DNA from: Pseudomonas abieticivorans
GTDB taxonomy: Bacteria; Pseudomonadota; Gammaproteobacteria; Pseudomonadales; Pseudomonadaceae
Assembly: GCF_023509015.1 (NCBI RefSeq)
Contig: NZ_CP094975.1
Coordinates: 2,489,501 to 2,553,500 of the forward strand
Direction of reading: 5' to 3'
Length of the DNA: 64,000 bases
Positions within the stretch are counted from its first letter, which is position 1. Every line of letters starts with the position of its first letter. The notes beneath the pieces were generated by a model that was not told the DNA's origin, ran no database searches, and was given only the letters and a program-made list of their open reading frames with translations. The position numbers and the translations under genes were made by a program. This document shows positions 33,333 to 44,808 of the stretch, one piece after another.

Positions 33333-36107
33333 TCAGTGAGCCTCATCCCAGTTATTACCCACGCCTACCTCCACCAGCAGCGGTACATCCAGTTGCGCGG
33401 CACCGCTCATGTGCGGCCGAATCTCAGCGCTGATCTGCTCGACCAGGTCCTCGCGAACCTCCAGCACCAATTCATCGTGCACCTGCAAAATGACGCGGGC
33501 ATCCAGCCCGGAATCAGTCAGCCATTGGTCGACCGCCACCATCGCGCGCTTGATGATGTCAGCCGCGGTGCCTTGCATCGGAGCGTTGATCGCAGTGCGT
33601 TCGGCGCCTTTGCGCAAGGCCGGGTTCTTGGCATTGATTTCCGGCAGGTACAGGCGCCGGCCAAACAGGGTTTCCACGTAGCCTTGTTCGGCCGCCTGGG
33701 CGCGGGTGCGCTCCATGTACTCGAGCACGCCAGGGTAGCGGGTGAAGTATCGGTCGATGTAGGCCTGGGACTGTTTGCGGTCCACGCCGATCTGCTTGGC
33801 CAGGCCGAAGGCGCTCATGCCGTAGATCAGGCCGAAGTTGATGGCCTTGGCGCTGCGACGCTGGTCGGTGGTAACGCCTGAAAGCTCCACGCCAAACACT
33901 TCGGCGGCTGTCGCGCGGTGCACGTCTAGGTCATTGCGGAAGGCGTGCAGCAAGCCTTCGTCCTTGGCCAGGTGGGCCATGATCCGCAGCTCGATTTGCG
34001 AGTAGTCCGCCGCCAGCAGCTTGTAGCCGGCCGGCGCCACGAACGCCTGGCGGATCCTGCGCCCTTCGGCGGTGCGGATCGGGATGTTCTGCAGGTTAGG
34101 GTCGCTGGACGACAAACGCCCAGTTGCCGCCACGGCCTGGTGGTATGAGGTATGGATACGCCCGGTGCGTGGGTTGATCTGTTCGGGCAAGCGGTCGGTG
34201 TAGGTACTTTTCAGCTTGCTCATGGAGCGGTACTGCATCAGCACCTTGGGCAGCGGGAAGTCCAGTTCGGCCAGTTCCGCCAGCACGGCCTCGGCGGTCG
34301 AAGCCTGGCCCTTGGCCGTTTTATTGAGCACCGGCATGCCGAGTTTTTCGTAAAGGATCGCGCCTAACTGCTTGGGCGAGCCCAGGTTGAACTCCTCGCC
34401 GGCGATCTCGAAAGCCTCACGCTCCAGGGCGACCATTTTATCGCCCAACTCGACGCTCTGGATGCCCAGCAGCTTGGCATCGACCAGCGCGCCCTGGCGC
34501 TCGATCTTGGCCAGCACCGGCACCAGGGGTATTTCGATGTCCTTGAGTACGGTTTCGAGGGTCGGGATGGCCGCCAGCTTTTTCTGCAGGTGCAGGTGCA
34601 GGCGCAGGGTAATGTCAGCGTCTTCCGCGGCGTAAGGGCCGGCCTGCTCCAAGGCGATCTGGTCGAAGGTCAACTGCTTGGCACCTTTGCCGGCGATGTC
34701 CTGGAAACCGATGGTGGTGTGGCTCAGGTATTTGAGCGCCAGGCTGTCCATGTCATGGCGGGTGGCGGTGGAATCCAGCACGTAGGATTCCAGCATGGTG
34801 TCGTAGGCAACACCCTGCACATTGATACCGTTCGTCTGATCACCACCGATGGCACAGTTGGCCAGGATGTTCATGTCGTACTTGGCATGCTGGCCGACCT
34901 TGAGCTTGCTCGGGTCTTCCAGCAGCGGCTTGAGTGCCCGCAACACACTATCGCGGTCCAGTTGTTCCGGCACGCCCATGTAGGAATGGGTCAGCGGGAG
35001 ATACGCAGCCTCGAACGGCTTGACCGCAAACGACAGCCCCACCAATTGCGCTTGTTGCGCATCCAGGCCGGTGGTTTCGGTGTCGAAGGCAAACAGCTCG
35101 GCGTTTTTCAGCTTTTCCAGCCAGACGTCGAAACGGGCCTGGTCGAGGATAGTTTCGTACAGGGTCTCGACCAGCGCCACAGGCTCTTCGGCGACAGGGG
35201 CGGCGACCACCGCGTCACCGGCACGCTTGGCATCGCGCTGCACTTCATCGACCCAGCTTTTGAACTCAAGCTCACTGTACAGCGCCAGCAAGGCCTCACG
35301 GTCAGGCTCACCACACATCAGCGCATCCACTTCGACGTCCAGCGGCACGTCGCACTTGATGGTTGCCAGCTGGTACGACAGAAATGCCATGTCCCGGTGT
35401 TCTTCAAGCTTGGCCGCCAGCGTCTTGGCGCCGCGGATCGGCAGGGCCGCGACCTTGTCCAGGTTGGCGTACAACTCGGCCAGGCCACCACCAATACCTA
35501 CCAGCAGGCCTACGGCGGTCTTTTCACCCACGCCAGGCACGCCAGGAATGTTATCGACCTTGTCGCCCATCAGCGCCAGGTAGTCGATGATGTGCTCGGG
35601 CCCCACGCCGAATTTTTCCTTCACGCCCTCGATGTCCATGACACTGCCGGTCATGGTATTGACCAGGGTCACATGGCCATCCACCAGTTGCGCCATGTCC
35701 TTGTCGCCGGTGGAGATCACCACCGGGCGGCTGGCGGCCGCACTGCTGCGCGCCAGGGTGCCGATCACATCGTCGGCCTCGACGTTGTCCACGCACAGCA
35801 ACGGGTAGCCCAGCGCGCGAACGCTGGCATGCAGCGGCTCGACCTGCACGCGCAGGTCGTCGGGCATGCTCGGGCGGTTCGCCTTGTAGTCGGCGTACAT
35901 TTCATCGCGGAACGTGCCACCCTTGGCGTCGAACACGACGGCGAAGGGGCTATCCGGATACTGCTTGCGCAGGCTCTTGAGCATGTTCAACACGCCCTTT
36001 ACCGCGCCGGTCGGCAGGCCCTTCGACGTAGTCAGTGGCGGCAGCGCGTGAAAGGCGCGGTACAGGTAGGAAGAACCGTCCACCAGGACGAGAGGCGCTT
36101 GGCTCAT
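33333..36107 (-). CDS. polA: DNA polymerase I
   Basis: A 924-residue three-domain polymerase for primer removal and repair. The 5'-3' exonuclease (residues 1-~300) has '[18 protein letters not shown]' and 'DDVIGTLA'. The 3'-5' exonuclease has '[13 protein letters not shown]' (Exo I Asp and Glu). The polymerase has motif A '[15 protein letters not shown]', motif B '[20 protein letters not shown]' and motif C '[11 protein letters not shown]'. All are intact. TTG at 36119 is in frame, but ATG 36107 begins the conserved [11 protein letters not shown]. It is divergent from the DUF2782 gene. Confidence 0.95.
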   Translation of the reverse strand: MSQAPLVLVDGSSYLYRAFHALPPLTTSKGLPTGAVKGVLNMLKSLRKQYPDSPFAVVFDAKGGTFRDEMYADYKANRPSMPDDLRVQVEPLHASVRALGYPLLCVDNVEADDVIGTLARSSAAASRPVVISTGDKDMAQLVDGHVTLVNTMTGSVMDIEGVKEKFGVGPEHIIDYLALMGDKVDNIPGVPGVGEKTAVGLLVGIGGGLAELYANLDKVAALPIRGAKTLAAKLEEHRDMAFLSYQLATIKCDVPLDVEVDALMCGEPDREALLALYSELEFKSWVDEVQRDAKRAGDAVVAAPVAEEPVALVETLYETILDQARFDVWLEKLKNAELFAFDTETTGLDAQQAQLVGLSFAVKPFEAAYLPLTHSYMGVPEQLDRDSVLRALKPLLEDPSKLKVGQHAKYDMNILANCAIGGDQTNGINVQGVAYDTMLESYVLDSTATRHDMDSLALKYLSHTTIGFQDIAGKGAKQLTFDQIALEQAGPYAAEDADITLRLHLHLQKKLAAIPTLETVLKDIEIPLVPVLAKIERQGALVDAKLLGIQSVELGDKMVALEREAFEIAGEEFNLGSPKQLGAILYEKLGMPVLNKTAKGQASTAEAVLAELAELDFPLPKVLMQYRSMSKLKSTYTDRLPEQINPRTGRIHTSYHQAVAATGRLSSSDPNLQNIPIRTAEGRRIRQAFVAPAGYKLLAADYSQIELRIMAHLAKDEGLLHAFRNDLDVHRATAAEVFGVELSGVTTDQRRSAKAINFGLIYGMSAFGLAKQIGVDRKQSQAYIDRYFTRYPGVLEYMERTRAQAAEQGYVETLFGRRLYLPEINAKNPALRKGAERTAINAPMQGTAADIIKRAMVAVDQWLTDSGLDARVILQVHDELVLEVREDLVEQISAEIRPHMSGAAQLDVPLLVEVGVGNNWDEAH

Positions 36108-36181
36108 GAGTTGAATCAACCTTTTCGACGGGTCCGGCGTTAGAATGGCCGGAACGTTGACGACAAAGGGACAAGGTTATC

Positions 36182-36469
36182 ATGCGAATACCCAATCGCC
36201 TGTTGCTGTCCAGCCTGTTGGTTGCCTGTCCGATTGCCGCATTGGCAGCTGACGACGCGCCATCAGCCGATCCGGATGTCACTATTCGCCAGGACGGCGA
36301 CAAATTCATTCAGGAATATCGACAAAACGGCTTCCTGTATGCGATCAAGGTCACGCCGAAGCATGGCAAACCGTATTTCCTGGTGCGAGCGGATGGCACC
36401 GATGCCAACTTCATCCGCTCCGACCAACCGGACATGCTGATCCCGGCATGGACGATATTCGAGTGGTAA
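36182..36469 (+). CDS. DUF2782 domain-containing secreted protein
   Basis: A 95-residue protein with a signal peptide (cleavage after AALA|ADD) and the DUF2782 core 'VTIRQDGDKFIQEYRQNGFL', 'YAIKVTPKHGKPYFLVRADG' and 'IPAWTIFEW'. The function is unknown. It is conserved between polA and thrB in gammaproteobacteria, which supports its reality. ACAAGG precedes the ATG. thrB follows 62 bases later behind a G/C-rich hairpin (36493-36501 with 36504-36512). Confidence 0.88.
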   Translation: MRIPNRLLLSSLLVACPIAALAADDAPSADPDVTIRQDGDKFIQEYRQNGFLYAIKVTPKHGKPYFLVRADGTDANFIRSDQPDMLIPAWTIFEW

Positions 36470-36492
36470 GGCTGCACCCTTAACTTCAACCG

Positions 36493-36512
36493 GGCCCCGC
36501 CAAGGCGGGGCC
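36493..36512. repeat. GC-rich palindrome between DUF2782 and thrB
   Basis: GGCCCCGCC and GGCGGGGCC are separated by two bases, a very stable hairpin. No T-run follows, and the thrB ATG is 20 bases downstream, so it might affect thrB translation rather than stop transcription. Confidence 0.45.
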
Positions 36513-36531
36513 AGTATGGGCACATTTTCAC

Positions 36532-37482
36532 ATGTCAGTGTTTACACCCCTGTCTCGGCCAGAGCTTGAAACCTTTCTCGCACCTTATGGCCTTGGCCGT
36601 CTGCGTGACTTCCAGGGGATTGCCGCCGGAACCGAAAACAGCAATTTCTTTATCAGCCTGGAAAAAGGCGAGTTCGTTCTGACCCTGGTCGAGCGCGGCC
36701 CGGTCCAGGATTTGCCGTTTTTCATCGAACTGCTCGACGTGCTGCACGAAGCCGACCTGCCGGTGCCCTATGCCCTGCGCACCACCGACGGCGTAGCCCT
36801 GCGCGAATTGGCCGGCAAGCCAGCACTGCTGCAGCCGCGCCTGCCGGGCAAGCACATCAAGGAACCCAATGCCCAGCATTGCGTGCAAATGGGTGAGTTT
36901 CTCGGCCATATCCACTTGGCTACCCGTGGCCACGTGCTGACGCGCAAGACTGACCGGGGCCTGGACTGGATGCTCGAAGAGGGCGACCGCCAACTGGCGA
37001 TGCTCGACAGTGGTGCCGGGCAGTTACTGCGCGATGCCCTGGCCGAGATCGGCCACTACAAGGAACGCATCCTGGCCCTGCCACGGGCCAACCTGCATGC
37101 CGACCTGTTTCGCGACAACGCAATGTTCGAAGGCACGCACCTGACCGGTGTGATCGACTTCTACAACGCCTGCTCGGGGCCGATGCTGTATGACTTGGCG
37201 ATCTCGCTGAACGACTGGTGCTCGGACGATAGCGGCAAGATCGACGCCGTTCGCGCCCGTGCAATGCTCGGCGCCTATGCTGCGCTGCGCCCGTTCACCG
37301 CTGCCGAAGCCGAGCTGTGGCCGGTGATGCTGCGGGTGGCGTGCGTACGCTTCTGGCTGTCGCGGCTGGTGGCAGCCCAGGCCTTTGCCGGCATGGACGT
37401 GTTGATTCACGACCCGGGTGAGTTCAAGCACCGTCTGGCGTTGCGCCAGAAGGTAGAGATTGCTTTGCCGTTTGCCTTGTAA
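36532..37482 (+). CDS. thrB: Homoserine kinase (APH-fold)
   Basis: A 316-residue kinase that phosphorylates L-homoserine in threonine synthesis. It belongs to the aminoglycoside-phosphotransferase-fold ThrB type used by pseudomonads, not the GHMP type. Motifs are 'GIAAGTENSNFFI' near the N terminus, 'LHADLFRDNAMF' (catalytic Asp) and 'GVIDFYNACSGPMLYDLAI' (metal-binding Asp). It is probably transcribed with the DUF2782 gene. A perfect REP follows the stop. Confidence 0.92.
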   Translation: MSVFTPLSRPELETFLAPYGLGRLRDFQGIAAGTENSNFFISLEKGEFVLTLVERGPVQDLPFFIELLDVLHEADLPVPYALRTTDGVALRELAGKPALLQPRLPGKHIKEPNAQHCVQMGEFLGHIHLATRGHVLTRKTDRGLDWMLEEGDRQLAMLDSGAGQLLRDALAEIGHYKERILALPRANLHADLFRDNAMFEGTHLTGVIDFYNACSGPMLYDLAISLNDWCSDDSGKIDAVRARAMLGAYAALRPFTAAEAELWPVMLRVACVRFWLSRLVAAQAFAGMDVLIHDPGEFKHRLALRQKVEIALPFAL

Positions 37483-37499
37483 GGCCCGATCGCTTGGTG

Positions 37500-37539
37500 C
37501 GCGGATGAATCCGCTCCAGTAGGAGCGGATTCATCCGCG
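37500..37539. repeat. REP element, perfect palindrome
   Basis: CGCGGATGAATCCGCTCC (37500-37517) and its exact inverse (37522-37539) form an 18-bp stem with a 4-base loop. It sits between the convergent ends of thrB and znuA and probably works as a shared 3' end. Confidence 0.9.
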
Positions 37540-37547
37540 AAAAGCCT

Positions 37548-38480
37548 CTAAAGCTGCTCCAGGCACCCGGCAAAATCATTACCCAGCTTTTCCATCAACT
37601 GCTCATAGCCACGCGGGCTGGCTTCGTTGAAGCCACCCAGGCCATCCAGTTCGGCCAGGCGCACCGGCAAGCCGGCGGTCAGCGTTTCGGCCAACCGCGG
37701 GCGGGCAGGCGGCTCGCTGAACACGCACGACTTGCCCGCTTCCTGCAGACGCGCGCGCATCGCTGCCACGTGTTGGGCGCCGGGCTGCACTTCGGCGGCC
37801 ACGCTGAATACACCGGTGTGCTTCAGGCCGTAGGCGTCTTCGAAATAATCAAAACCCTCGTGGAACACGAAATAGGGCTTGCCGGCCACGCCCGCGACAC
37901 GGGCCTTGATCCGGCCATCCAACGCGTCCATACGCTCATCGAACAGCTTGGCATTGCTCTGATAGCGCGCGGCATTGGTCGGGTCGGCCTGGCTCAGGTC
38001 GGCAGCCATGCGCGCCGCGATCACCCTTGCGTTGACGGTGGACAGCCACAGGTGCGAGTCCAAGCTGCCTGGGCGGTGGTCATGGTCATGTTCGTCCGGG
38101 TCTTCGGCGTGGGAGGCGCTGTCGGCGGCGAAACGGCGCAGATGCAGGCCCGGCAGCTCCTCGACCTTGACCGTCGGCTTGCTGCGATTTTTCAGCACCT
38201 GGGGCAAAAACCCTTCCATGTCCGGGCCGATCCAGTACACCAGGTCTGCATCGCCCACGCGGCGCACGTCAGAGGGGCGCAGGGCATAGTGGTGAGGTGA
38301 GGCGCCAGGCGGCAACAGCACCTCTGGAGCGCTCCCGGAACCTTCCTGCACGGCAGCAGCAATCAACTGCAGCGGCTTGATGCTGGTGAGCACCCGAACC
38401 TCGGCCTGGGCAGGCAGCGCAATGACAACGCTGGCGAAAAAAGCGACAGAAAGGGCAAAAAGTCGGGACACAATGACCAC
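37548..38480 (-). CDS. znuA: Zinc ABC transporter substrate-binding protein ZnuA
   Basis: A 310-residue periplasmic zinc-binding protein with a signal peptide (cleavage after PAQA|EV). Zinc ligands are visible in 'GASPHHYALRPSD', 'LDSHLWLS' and 'YFVFHEGFDYFE'. The family's histidine-rich flexible loop is short here ('HAEDPDEHDHDHRPG'). A later ATG at about 38471 is possible. It is divergent from zur-znuCB across a 57-base spacer holding a Zur box, the same order as in other pseudomonads. Confidence 0.9.
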   Translation of the reverse strand: MVIVSRLFALSVAFFASVVIALPAQAEVRVLTSIKPLQLIAAAVQEGSGSAPEVLLPPGASPHHYALRPSDVRRVGDADLVYWIGPDMEGFLPQVLKNRSKPTVKVEELPGLHLRRFAADSASHAEDPDEHDHDHRPGSLDSHLWLSTVNARVIAARMAADLSQADPTNAARYQSNAKLFDERMDALDGRIKARVAGVAGKPYFVFHEGFDYFEDAYGLKHTGVFSVAAEVQPGAQHVAAMRARLQEAGKSCVFSEPPARPRLAETLTAGLPVRLAELDGLGGFNEASPRGYEQLMEKLGNDFAGCLEQL

Positions 38481-38498
38481 TCAAGGGGGCGGGAACAG

Positions 38499-38511
38499 GT
38501 AATATAATAAC
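38499..38511. promoter_or_regulatory. Zur box between znuA and zur
   Basis: GTAATATAATAAC matches the AT-rich core of the gammaproteobacterial Zur operator (GTTATAWTATAAC-like dyad) and lies midway in the divergent spacer, 19 bases from znuA and 27 from zur, so one site could repress both directions when zinc is ample. Confidence 0.7.
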
Positions 38512-38537
38512 GTCTCCAACAGAAATCGTCGCCGCTC

Positions 38538-39019
38538 ATGCCTAAAACACCGCTGGCCAGCCTCCCACACGACCACTCGCATTGCGTGCACAGCGCCTTG
38601 TCCGAGGCCGACACCATCTGCGCGCGCCTGGGCTTGCGCCTTACCGCCCTGCGCCGTCGCGTTCTCGAACTGGTCTGGCAGAGCCACAAGCCACTGGGTG
38701 CCTACGACATCCTGGCCGTGCTCAGCGAGCAAGACGGCCGCCGCGCGGCACCGCCCACGGTGTACCGCGCGCTGGATTTCCTGCTGGAAAACGGCTTGGT
38801 GCATCGCATTGCCTCGCTCAACGCCTTCATCGGCTGCAACCACCCCGAGCATGCGCACCAGGGCCAGTTCCTGATCTGCCGCGAGTGCCACGTGGCGGTC
38901 GAGCTGGAACAAAAGACCATCAGCGAAGCCATCGTCAAGAGCGCTCGCGACGTGGGCTTCGTGGTAGAGGCCCAAACGGTCGAAGTGGTCGGGGTGTGCT
39001 CGGCCTGCCGGGCAGCCTG

Positions 39020-39020
<1 letters not shown>
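38538..39020 (+). CDS. zur: Zinc uptake regulator Zur (Fur family)
   Basis: A 160-residue repressor. The winged-helix domain is '[20 protein letters not shown]' to '[18 protein letters not shown]', and the dimer/metal part has '[19 protein letters not shown]' and 'CSAC', giving the structural zinc cysteines and regulatory histidines. The N terminus has an extra 'HDHSHCVH' stretch. Its stop overlaps the znuC ATG (TGATG), making zur-znuC-znuB one operon. Confidence 0.92.
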
Positions 39021-39809
<789 letters not shown>

Positions 39810-39817
<8 letters not shown>

Positions 39818-40595
39818 TTTTCTGCTTTACGCCCTGCTGGCGGGTCTTTCATTGGCTGTGGTCGCCGGCCCCCTGGGCTCATTCGTGGTGTGGCGGCGCA
39901 TGGCCTACTTTGGCGACACCCTCAGCCACGCCGCCTTGCTTGGCGTGGCCCTGGGCTTTGTGCTGGATGTCAGCCCGGCCCTGGCAGTCACGGTGGGTTG
40001 CCTGCTGCTGGCCATCCTGTTGGTGACCTTGCAGCAGCGCCAACCGCTGGCCTCTGACACCCTGCTGGGGATTCTGGCCCCCAGCACGCTGTCCCTGGGC
40101 CTGGTAGTGCTGAGCTTCATGCACGATGTGCGCATCGACCTGATGAGCTACCTGTTTGGCGACCTGCTTGCCATCAGCCCCACCGACCTTGCCTGGATCA
40201 TCGGCGGCAGTGCGGCGGTGCTGGTGTTGATTACAGTGCTGTGGCGGCCCTTGCTGGCGGTGACCGTGCACGAAGAACTGGCCCGCGTCGAAGGCTTGCC
40301 GGTGGCTGCGCTGCGCATGACCCTGATGCTGTTGATTGCCATCGTGATCGCGGTGGCGATGAAAATTGTCGGCGTGCTGCTGATCACCTCCTTGCTGATC
40401 ATCCCGGCCGCCGCCGCCCAACGCCACGCGCGCTCACCTGAGCAAATGGCCTTGGGCGCCAGTATCCTAGGGGTCGTCGCAGTGTGTGGCGGCCTGGCCA
40501 TGTCCTGGTTCAAGGATACCCCTGCAGGCCCCTCAATCGTGGTCTGCGCCGCTACACTGTTCTTGTTGAGCTTTGTCCTACCGCGCCGCCAATAG
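39810..40595 (+). CDS. znuB: Zinc ABC transporter permease ZnuB
   Basis: A 261-residue permease with about eight helices and the family segments '[25 protein letters not shown]', '[18 protein letters not shown]' and '[20 protein letters not shown]'. The start is ATG 39810; ATG 39792 is in frame and would add six residues. It ends the zur-znuCB operon. Confidence 0.92.
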
Positions 40596-40678
40596 CGGTG
40601 TTTGGCCACAGGTTATTTTCGACGCGCCGGCCAAGGTGTAGACTTGCTCGTTTTTTGCGCAAATAGAGAGTCGCAGGA

Positions 40679-41389
40679 ATGAAGCCGTTCGCCTCCCGTT
40701 ATCTGCTCCTCGCCGCATTTTCCCTGGTGTTGGCTGCCTGTCAGAGCAAACCGACCGAGCCGCCCACAGCGCCGGTACCGGATGCCTACCTGCAGGTACA
40801 GCAAAATATCGCCAGCGGAGAACTGGCCACCGCCGAAGATCAGTTGGCCACCCTGCAAAAGCAGGCACCCGATGATCCACGCCTCGAACCCTACCAGCGC
40901 CAACTGGCCGAGGCATACCTGCAACGCAGCCAGATCGTGTTGCAGAAGGGTGACGTGAACGCTGCGGCGACCGCCTTGGCGCGCGCCCGCGCACTCATGC
41001 CAAAGGCTCCGGCCCTGGGTGGTGCAGGCAACAATACGGTCAGCGATGCGCGCAAGGCGGAATTGGACAAAGCCGAAGCGGCCTTGAAAGAGGCAGAAGC
41101 ACGGCCAGCCGCCAAGGTCATCGACCCCTCCGCCGAGAGTACGCCGGTGACGCTTAACGTCACGGATATTGGCAAGTTACGCAGGCAACTGGACGATATC
41201 GCCACCGATATCGTCAATTACCAGTGCGATGTCAGCCTTCAGGTGCCGCGCACTCAGGACGTGGCGTGGTTGACCACCTTGTTGAAAAAGCGCGTAACGA
41301 AACTGGCGCCCGACCTGCAATGGCAGTTCGAGCACCAGATCATCCGTAACCAGCACGCACAGGTCGTGCTGAGCCCGCGCAAGCCCTGA
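40679..41389 (+). CDS. Conserved lipoprotein with tetratricopeptide-like repeats
   Basis: A 236-residue lipoprotein: lipobox VLAAC, then a Pro/Thr-rich linker and a helical region that resembles TPR repeats ('NIASGELATAEDQLATLQKQ', 'DVNAAATALARARAL'), and a C-terminal domain with 'IVNYQCDVSLQVPRTQDVAW'. It matches the conserved unknown found between znuB and metN loci in pseudomonads. GCAGGAATG gives the ribosome site. Its stop is two bases from the stop of convergent katE. Confidence 0.8.
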   Translation: MKPFASRYLLLAAFSLVLAACQSKPTEPPTAPVPDAYLQVQQNIASGELATAEDQLATLQKQAPDDPRLEPYQRQLAEAYLQRSQIVLQKGDVNAAATALARARALMPKAPALGGAGNNTVSDARKAELDKAEAALKEAEARPAAKVIDPSAESTPVTLNVTDIGKLRRQLDDIATDIVNYQCDVSLQVPRTQDVAWLTTLLKKRVTKLAPDLQWQFEHQIIRNQHAQVVLSPRKP

Positions 41390-41391
41390 TA

Positions 41392-43530
41392 TCAGGCCGG
41401 GATCGCTTTGGCCTTGGCCTCGCGATCCCAGGTCCGATGCTTGGCAATGGCAGCGATGAAGGCCTTGCGGGTCTTATCATCGTCGCCGATCACCAAACCT
41501 GCATCGGCGTCCAGGTGCAGCTTGTCGAGCAAGGGCTTGGCATCAGTGCTGGCGCCGATGGCCTTCAAATGCTTGTAGGCCTCCAGCAGGAAATGCAACG
41601 CCACACCGTTACCACTCAAAGCTTGTACCGAAGCTTTGCCACCCGGCACCCACACGGCATCGAACGCCACCGACGGCAGGCCCTCGGCCGAGGCATCGAC
41701 CGGCAGCGACTTGCCATCGGCAGTCTTCACCGGCGCCGAGGTTGGCCCCAACACCTTCGCATGCGCACCCTCTGCAGCCAGTGCCGCCTTCAGCGCATCG
41801 ATGGCTTTTGCATCCACCCCATCGGCTACCAGGATGGCGACCTTGCGCGTCTTGATGTCACCCGACAGCAGATTCAACTGGCTCAGCGCCGGTGATGCCT
41901 TGAGCGTCATGCTCTTGGTGTCCACGGTGCCGGCTTTAGGCGCGGGCAGGCCAAGGTTGGCGGCCACCCGCGCTGCCAGGTCCAGGTCAATGTTGGCGAG
42001 GATCTCGTTCACTTGGCGGGCGCGAATGTGCTCACGCTCGACCTTGCCCAATTCGAAACTGTAGGCCGCGATGATGTGCTCCTGCTCGGGCTTGCTCATG
42101 CTGTGGAAAAACAGCCGGGCCTGGGAGAAGTGGTCACCAAACGAAGGGCTACGCTCGCGTACCTTGTGTGCCTCGATACGCTCCGGATAGCTCTCGAAGC
42201 CGCCATCCTGAGCAGCCGCGGGCGTTTCTTTCGGCCAACCGCCATCGATCGAATTGGGCTCGTAGGAAGCGCGCCCCTTGTCGATGGTTACTCGATGTTG
42301 CGCGTCACGCTGGCCACTGTGGTTCGGTGCGATTGGGCGGTTGATCGGGATCTCATGGAAGTTCGGCCCACCGAGACGGCTGATCTGGGTGTCGGTGTAG
42401 GAAAACAGCCGACCTTGCAGCAGCGGATCGTTGGAAAAGTCGATGCCCGGCACGATATGCCCCGGGCAGAACGCCACTTGTTCGGTCTCGGCAAAGTAGT
42501 TGTCCGGGTTGCGGTTGAGCACCATCTTGCCCAGCACCGTCACCGGCACCAACTCCTCGGGGAGCAGTTTGGTGGGGTCGAGCAGATCGAATTCGAACTT
42601 GTGCTCGTCCTCTTCGGGGATGATCTGTACGCCCAACTCCCACTCGGGGTAATCGCCCATCTCGATGGACTCCCACAAGTCGCGGCGGTGGAAATCAGTG
42701 TCTTTGCCGGCAAGCTTCTGCGCTTCGTCCCACACCAGCGAGCACACGCCCTGCTTGGGTTTCCAGTGGAATTTAACGAAGCTGGACTTACCTTCGGCAT
42801 TGATCAGGCGGAAGGTGTGGATGCCAAACCCTTCCATGGCCCGCAAGCTTTTCGGAATGGCCCTGTCCGACATGGTCCAGATCACCATGTGCGCCGACTC
42901 CGGCACCAGCGAAACAAAGTCCCAGAAGGTGTCATGGGCCGAGCCGCCGGTGGGGATCTCGTTGTGTGGTTCAGGCTTAACTGCGTGGACAAAGTCGGGG
43001 AACTTGATGGCATCCTGGATGAAAAACACCGGCATGTTGTTGCCTACCAGGTCGAAATTGCCTTCCTCGGTAAAGAACTTCACGGCAAAGCCACGTACGT
43101 CACGCACTGTGTCGCCTGAACCGCGGGGGCCCTGCACGGTGGAAAAGCGCACGAACACCGGGGTGACTTTCGCCGGGTCTTGCAGGAAGCCAGCCTTGGT
43201 CAGCGCGCTATGCGCCTCGTAGGTTTGAAAGTAGCCATGGGCGCCGGTGCCACGGGCATGCACGATGCGCTCGGGAATGCGTTCGTGGTCAAAGTGGGTG
43301 ATCTTCTCGCGCATGATGAAGTCTTCGAGCAGCGAAGGCCCGCGCGAGCCAACTTTCAGGGTGTTCTGGTTGTCACTGACCTTGACGCCTTGATTGGTGC
43401 GCAAAGCCTGCCCGGTCGCATCCGAACGGAACTGTTCCAGGCTGTCGAGCTTGGGGTTGGTGTTGCCACGGTCCAGGGTGTCGGTTCCGGCGGCCTGGCT
43501 TTGCCCGGTAACGGGCTTGTTCTTTTTCAT
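41392..43530 (-). CDS. katE: Monofunctional catalase HPII (KatE)
   Basis: A 712-residue large-subunit catalase that removes hydrogen peroxide, usually in stationary phase. The catalase core has the distal His region '[17 protein letters not shown]', '[15 protein letters not shown]', Asn in 'VGNNMPVFF', and proximal Tyr in '[14 protein letters not shown]'. The C-terminal ~150 residues form the DJ-1/flavodoxin-like domain of HPII ('[20 protein letters not shown]'). ATG 43548 is in frame, but GAGGAG lies 10 bases before ATG 43530, which starts the lysine-rich MKKNKP. Confidence 0.93.
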   Translation of the reverse strand: MKKNKPVTGQSQAAGTDTLDRGNTNPKLDSLEQFRSDATGQALRTNQGVKVSDNQNTLKVGSRGPSLLEDFIMREKITHFDHERIPERIVHARGTGAHGYFQTYEAHSALTKAGFLQDPAKVTPVFVRFSTVQGPRGSGDTVRDVRGFAVKFFTEEGNFDLVGNNMPVFFIQDAIKFPDFVHAVKPEPHNEIPTGGSAHDTFWDFVSLVPESAHMVIWTMSDRAIPKSLRAMEGFGIHTFRLINAEGKSSFVKFHWKPKQGVCSLVWDEAQKLAGKDTDFHRRDLWESIEMGDYPEWELGVQIIPEEDEHKFEFDLLDPTKLLPEELVPVTVLGKMVLNRNPDNYFAETEQVAFCPGHIVPGIDFSNDPLLQGRLFSYTDTQISRLGGPNFHEIPINRPIAPNHSGQRDAQHRVTIDKGRASYEPNSIDGGWPKETPAAAQDGGFESYPERIEAHKVRERSPSFGDHFSQARLFFHSMSKPEQEHIIAAYSFELGKVEREHIRARQVNEILANIDLDLAARVAANLGLPAPKAGTVDTKSMTLKASPALSQLNLLSGDIKTRKVAILVADGVDAKAIDALKAALAAEGAHAKVLGPTSAPVKTADGKSLPVDASAEGLPSVAFDAVWVPGGKASVQALSGNGVALHFLLEAYKHLKAIGASTDAKPLLDKLHLDADAGLVIGDDDKTRKAFIAAIAKHRTWDREAKAKAIPA

Positions 43531-43800
43531 CTTGCCTAATCTCCTCATAGACGACGGCCCCTATTGCTGGGGCTGTGCAAGCAAACCTTCCCTGATCACG
43601 TGGGCAAGGAAGCGCGGGATACTAGGTAGTGACTGGGGTGGTTTTCTGCCGTTCCTTTTAATTTGTGACCTTTGATCGTCTTATCACCAAATCGCAGGAA
43701 GTTTGCGAAATAAATGCTAAGAACAGCTATGTAGACAGGCTAAAATGCCCGACCGGCTATCCGCTGCCCCCATTTCCATGCGCCCCACAAGGTTCGCTAC
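43531..43800. promoter_or_regulatory. Divergent spacer katE / metN
   Basis: 270 bases that must hold the katE (minus) and metN (plus) promoters. TAGTAT near 43620 on the minus strand could be a katE -10, and TAAAAT at 43741-43746 a metN -10, but neither has a convincing -35. No riboswitch fold is recognised. Confidence 0.35.
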
Positions 43801-44808
43801 GTGATCGAGTTTCAAAATGTCCATAAAACCTACCGCGTGGCCGGTAGGGAAATCCCCGCGCTGCACCCCACCAACCTGACCGTCGAGAACGGCCAGGTGT
43901 TTGGCCTGATCGGCCATTCCGGTGCTGGCAAAAGCACCCTGTTGCGCCTGATCAACCGCCTGGAGGCGCCTTCGGGTGGCCGCATCATCGTCGACGGCGA
44001 GGACGTGACGGCCTTCGATGCCGACCATCTGCGACGCTTCCGCCAACAAGTCGGGATGATCTTCCAGCACTTCAACCTGCTGGCGTCCAAGACCGTCGCC
44101 GACAACGTAGCCCTGCCGCTGCGGCTGGCGGGTGAGCTGTCGGGCAGCGAGATAAACAACCGCGTGGCGGCCTTGCTCGAGCGCGTGGGCCTGTCCGATC
44201 ACGCCAAGAAGTACCCAGCGCAGCTGTCCGGTGGCCAAAAGCAGCGCGTCGGCATTGCCCGCGCCCTGTCGACCAACCCGAAAATACTGCTGTGCGACGA
44301 GGCCACCAGCGCCCTTGACCCGCAAACCACGGCCTCGGTGCTGCAATTGCTGGCCGAGATCAACCGCGAGCTGAAGCTGACAATCGTGTTGATCACCCAC
44401 GAAATGGACGTGATTCGCCGTGTTTGTGACCAGGTTGCCGTGATGGATGGCGGCGTGATTGTCGAGCAAGGCTCGGTGGCCGACGTGTTCCTGCATCCGC
44501 AGCACCCGACCACCAAGCGCTTCGTGCAGGAAGACGAGCAGGTCGACGAAAACGAGCAGCGCGACGACTTTGCCCACGTGCCAGGCCGCATCGTGCGCCT
44601 GACCTTCCAAGGTGAATCGACCTACGCGCCGTTGCTGGGGACCATCGCCCGGGAAACCGGCGTGGACTACAGCATCCTCGCCGGCCGTATCGACCGCATC
44701 AAAGACACGCCCTACGGCCAACTGACGCTGGCCATCACCGGCGGCGACATGGACGCCGCCTTTGCCCGCTTCACCTCTGCAGACGTTCATATGGAGGTGC
44801 TGCGCTGA
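43801..44808 (+). CDS. metN: Methionine ABC transporter ATP-binding protein MetN
   Basis: A 335-residue ABC ATPase. Walker A '[14 protein letters not shown]', signature '[15 protein letters not shown]', Walker B '[12 protein letters not shown]', H-loop 'ITHEMDVI', and a C-terminal NIL domain (residues ~260-335) that senses methionine and shuts the pump. The start is GTG 43801. Its last base overlaps the metI ATG. Confidence 0.93.
   Translation: MIEFQNVHKTYRVAGREIPALHPTNLTVENGQVFGLIGHSGAGKSTLLRLINRLEAPSGGRIIVDGEDVTAFDADHLRRFRQQVGMIFQHFNLLASKTVADNVALPLRLAGELSGSEINNRVAALLERVGLSDHAKKYPAQLSGGQKQRVGIARALSTNPKILLCDEATSALDPQTTASVLQLLAEINRELKLTIVLITHEMDVIRRVCDQVAVMDGGVIVEQGSVADVFLHPQHPTTKRFVQEDEQVDENEQRDDFAHVPGRIVRLTFQGESTYAPLLGTIARETGVDYSILAGRIDRIKDTPYGQLTLAITGGDMDAAFARFTSADVHMEVLR

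Noticed and set aside
34590..36143. A 517-codon plus-strand frame opposite polA
   Set aside because: Antisense shadow of polA; low-complexity composition, no ribosome site or family features.
36493..36512. GC palindrome after DUF2782 as an intrinsic terminator
   Set aside because: No T-run follows on either strand and thrB starts 20 bases later, so it was listed only as a palindrome.
41390..41391. Terminator between the lipoprotein gene and katE
   Set aside because: The two stops are 2 bases apart and no hairpin with a T-run is present at the junction.
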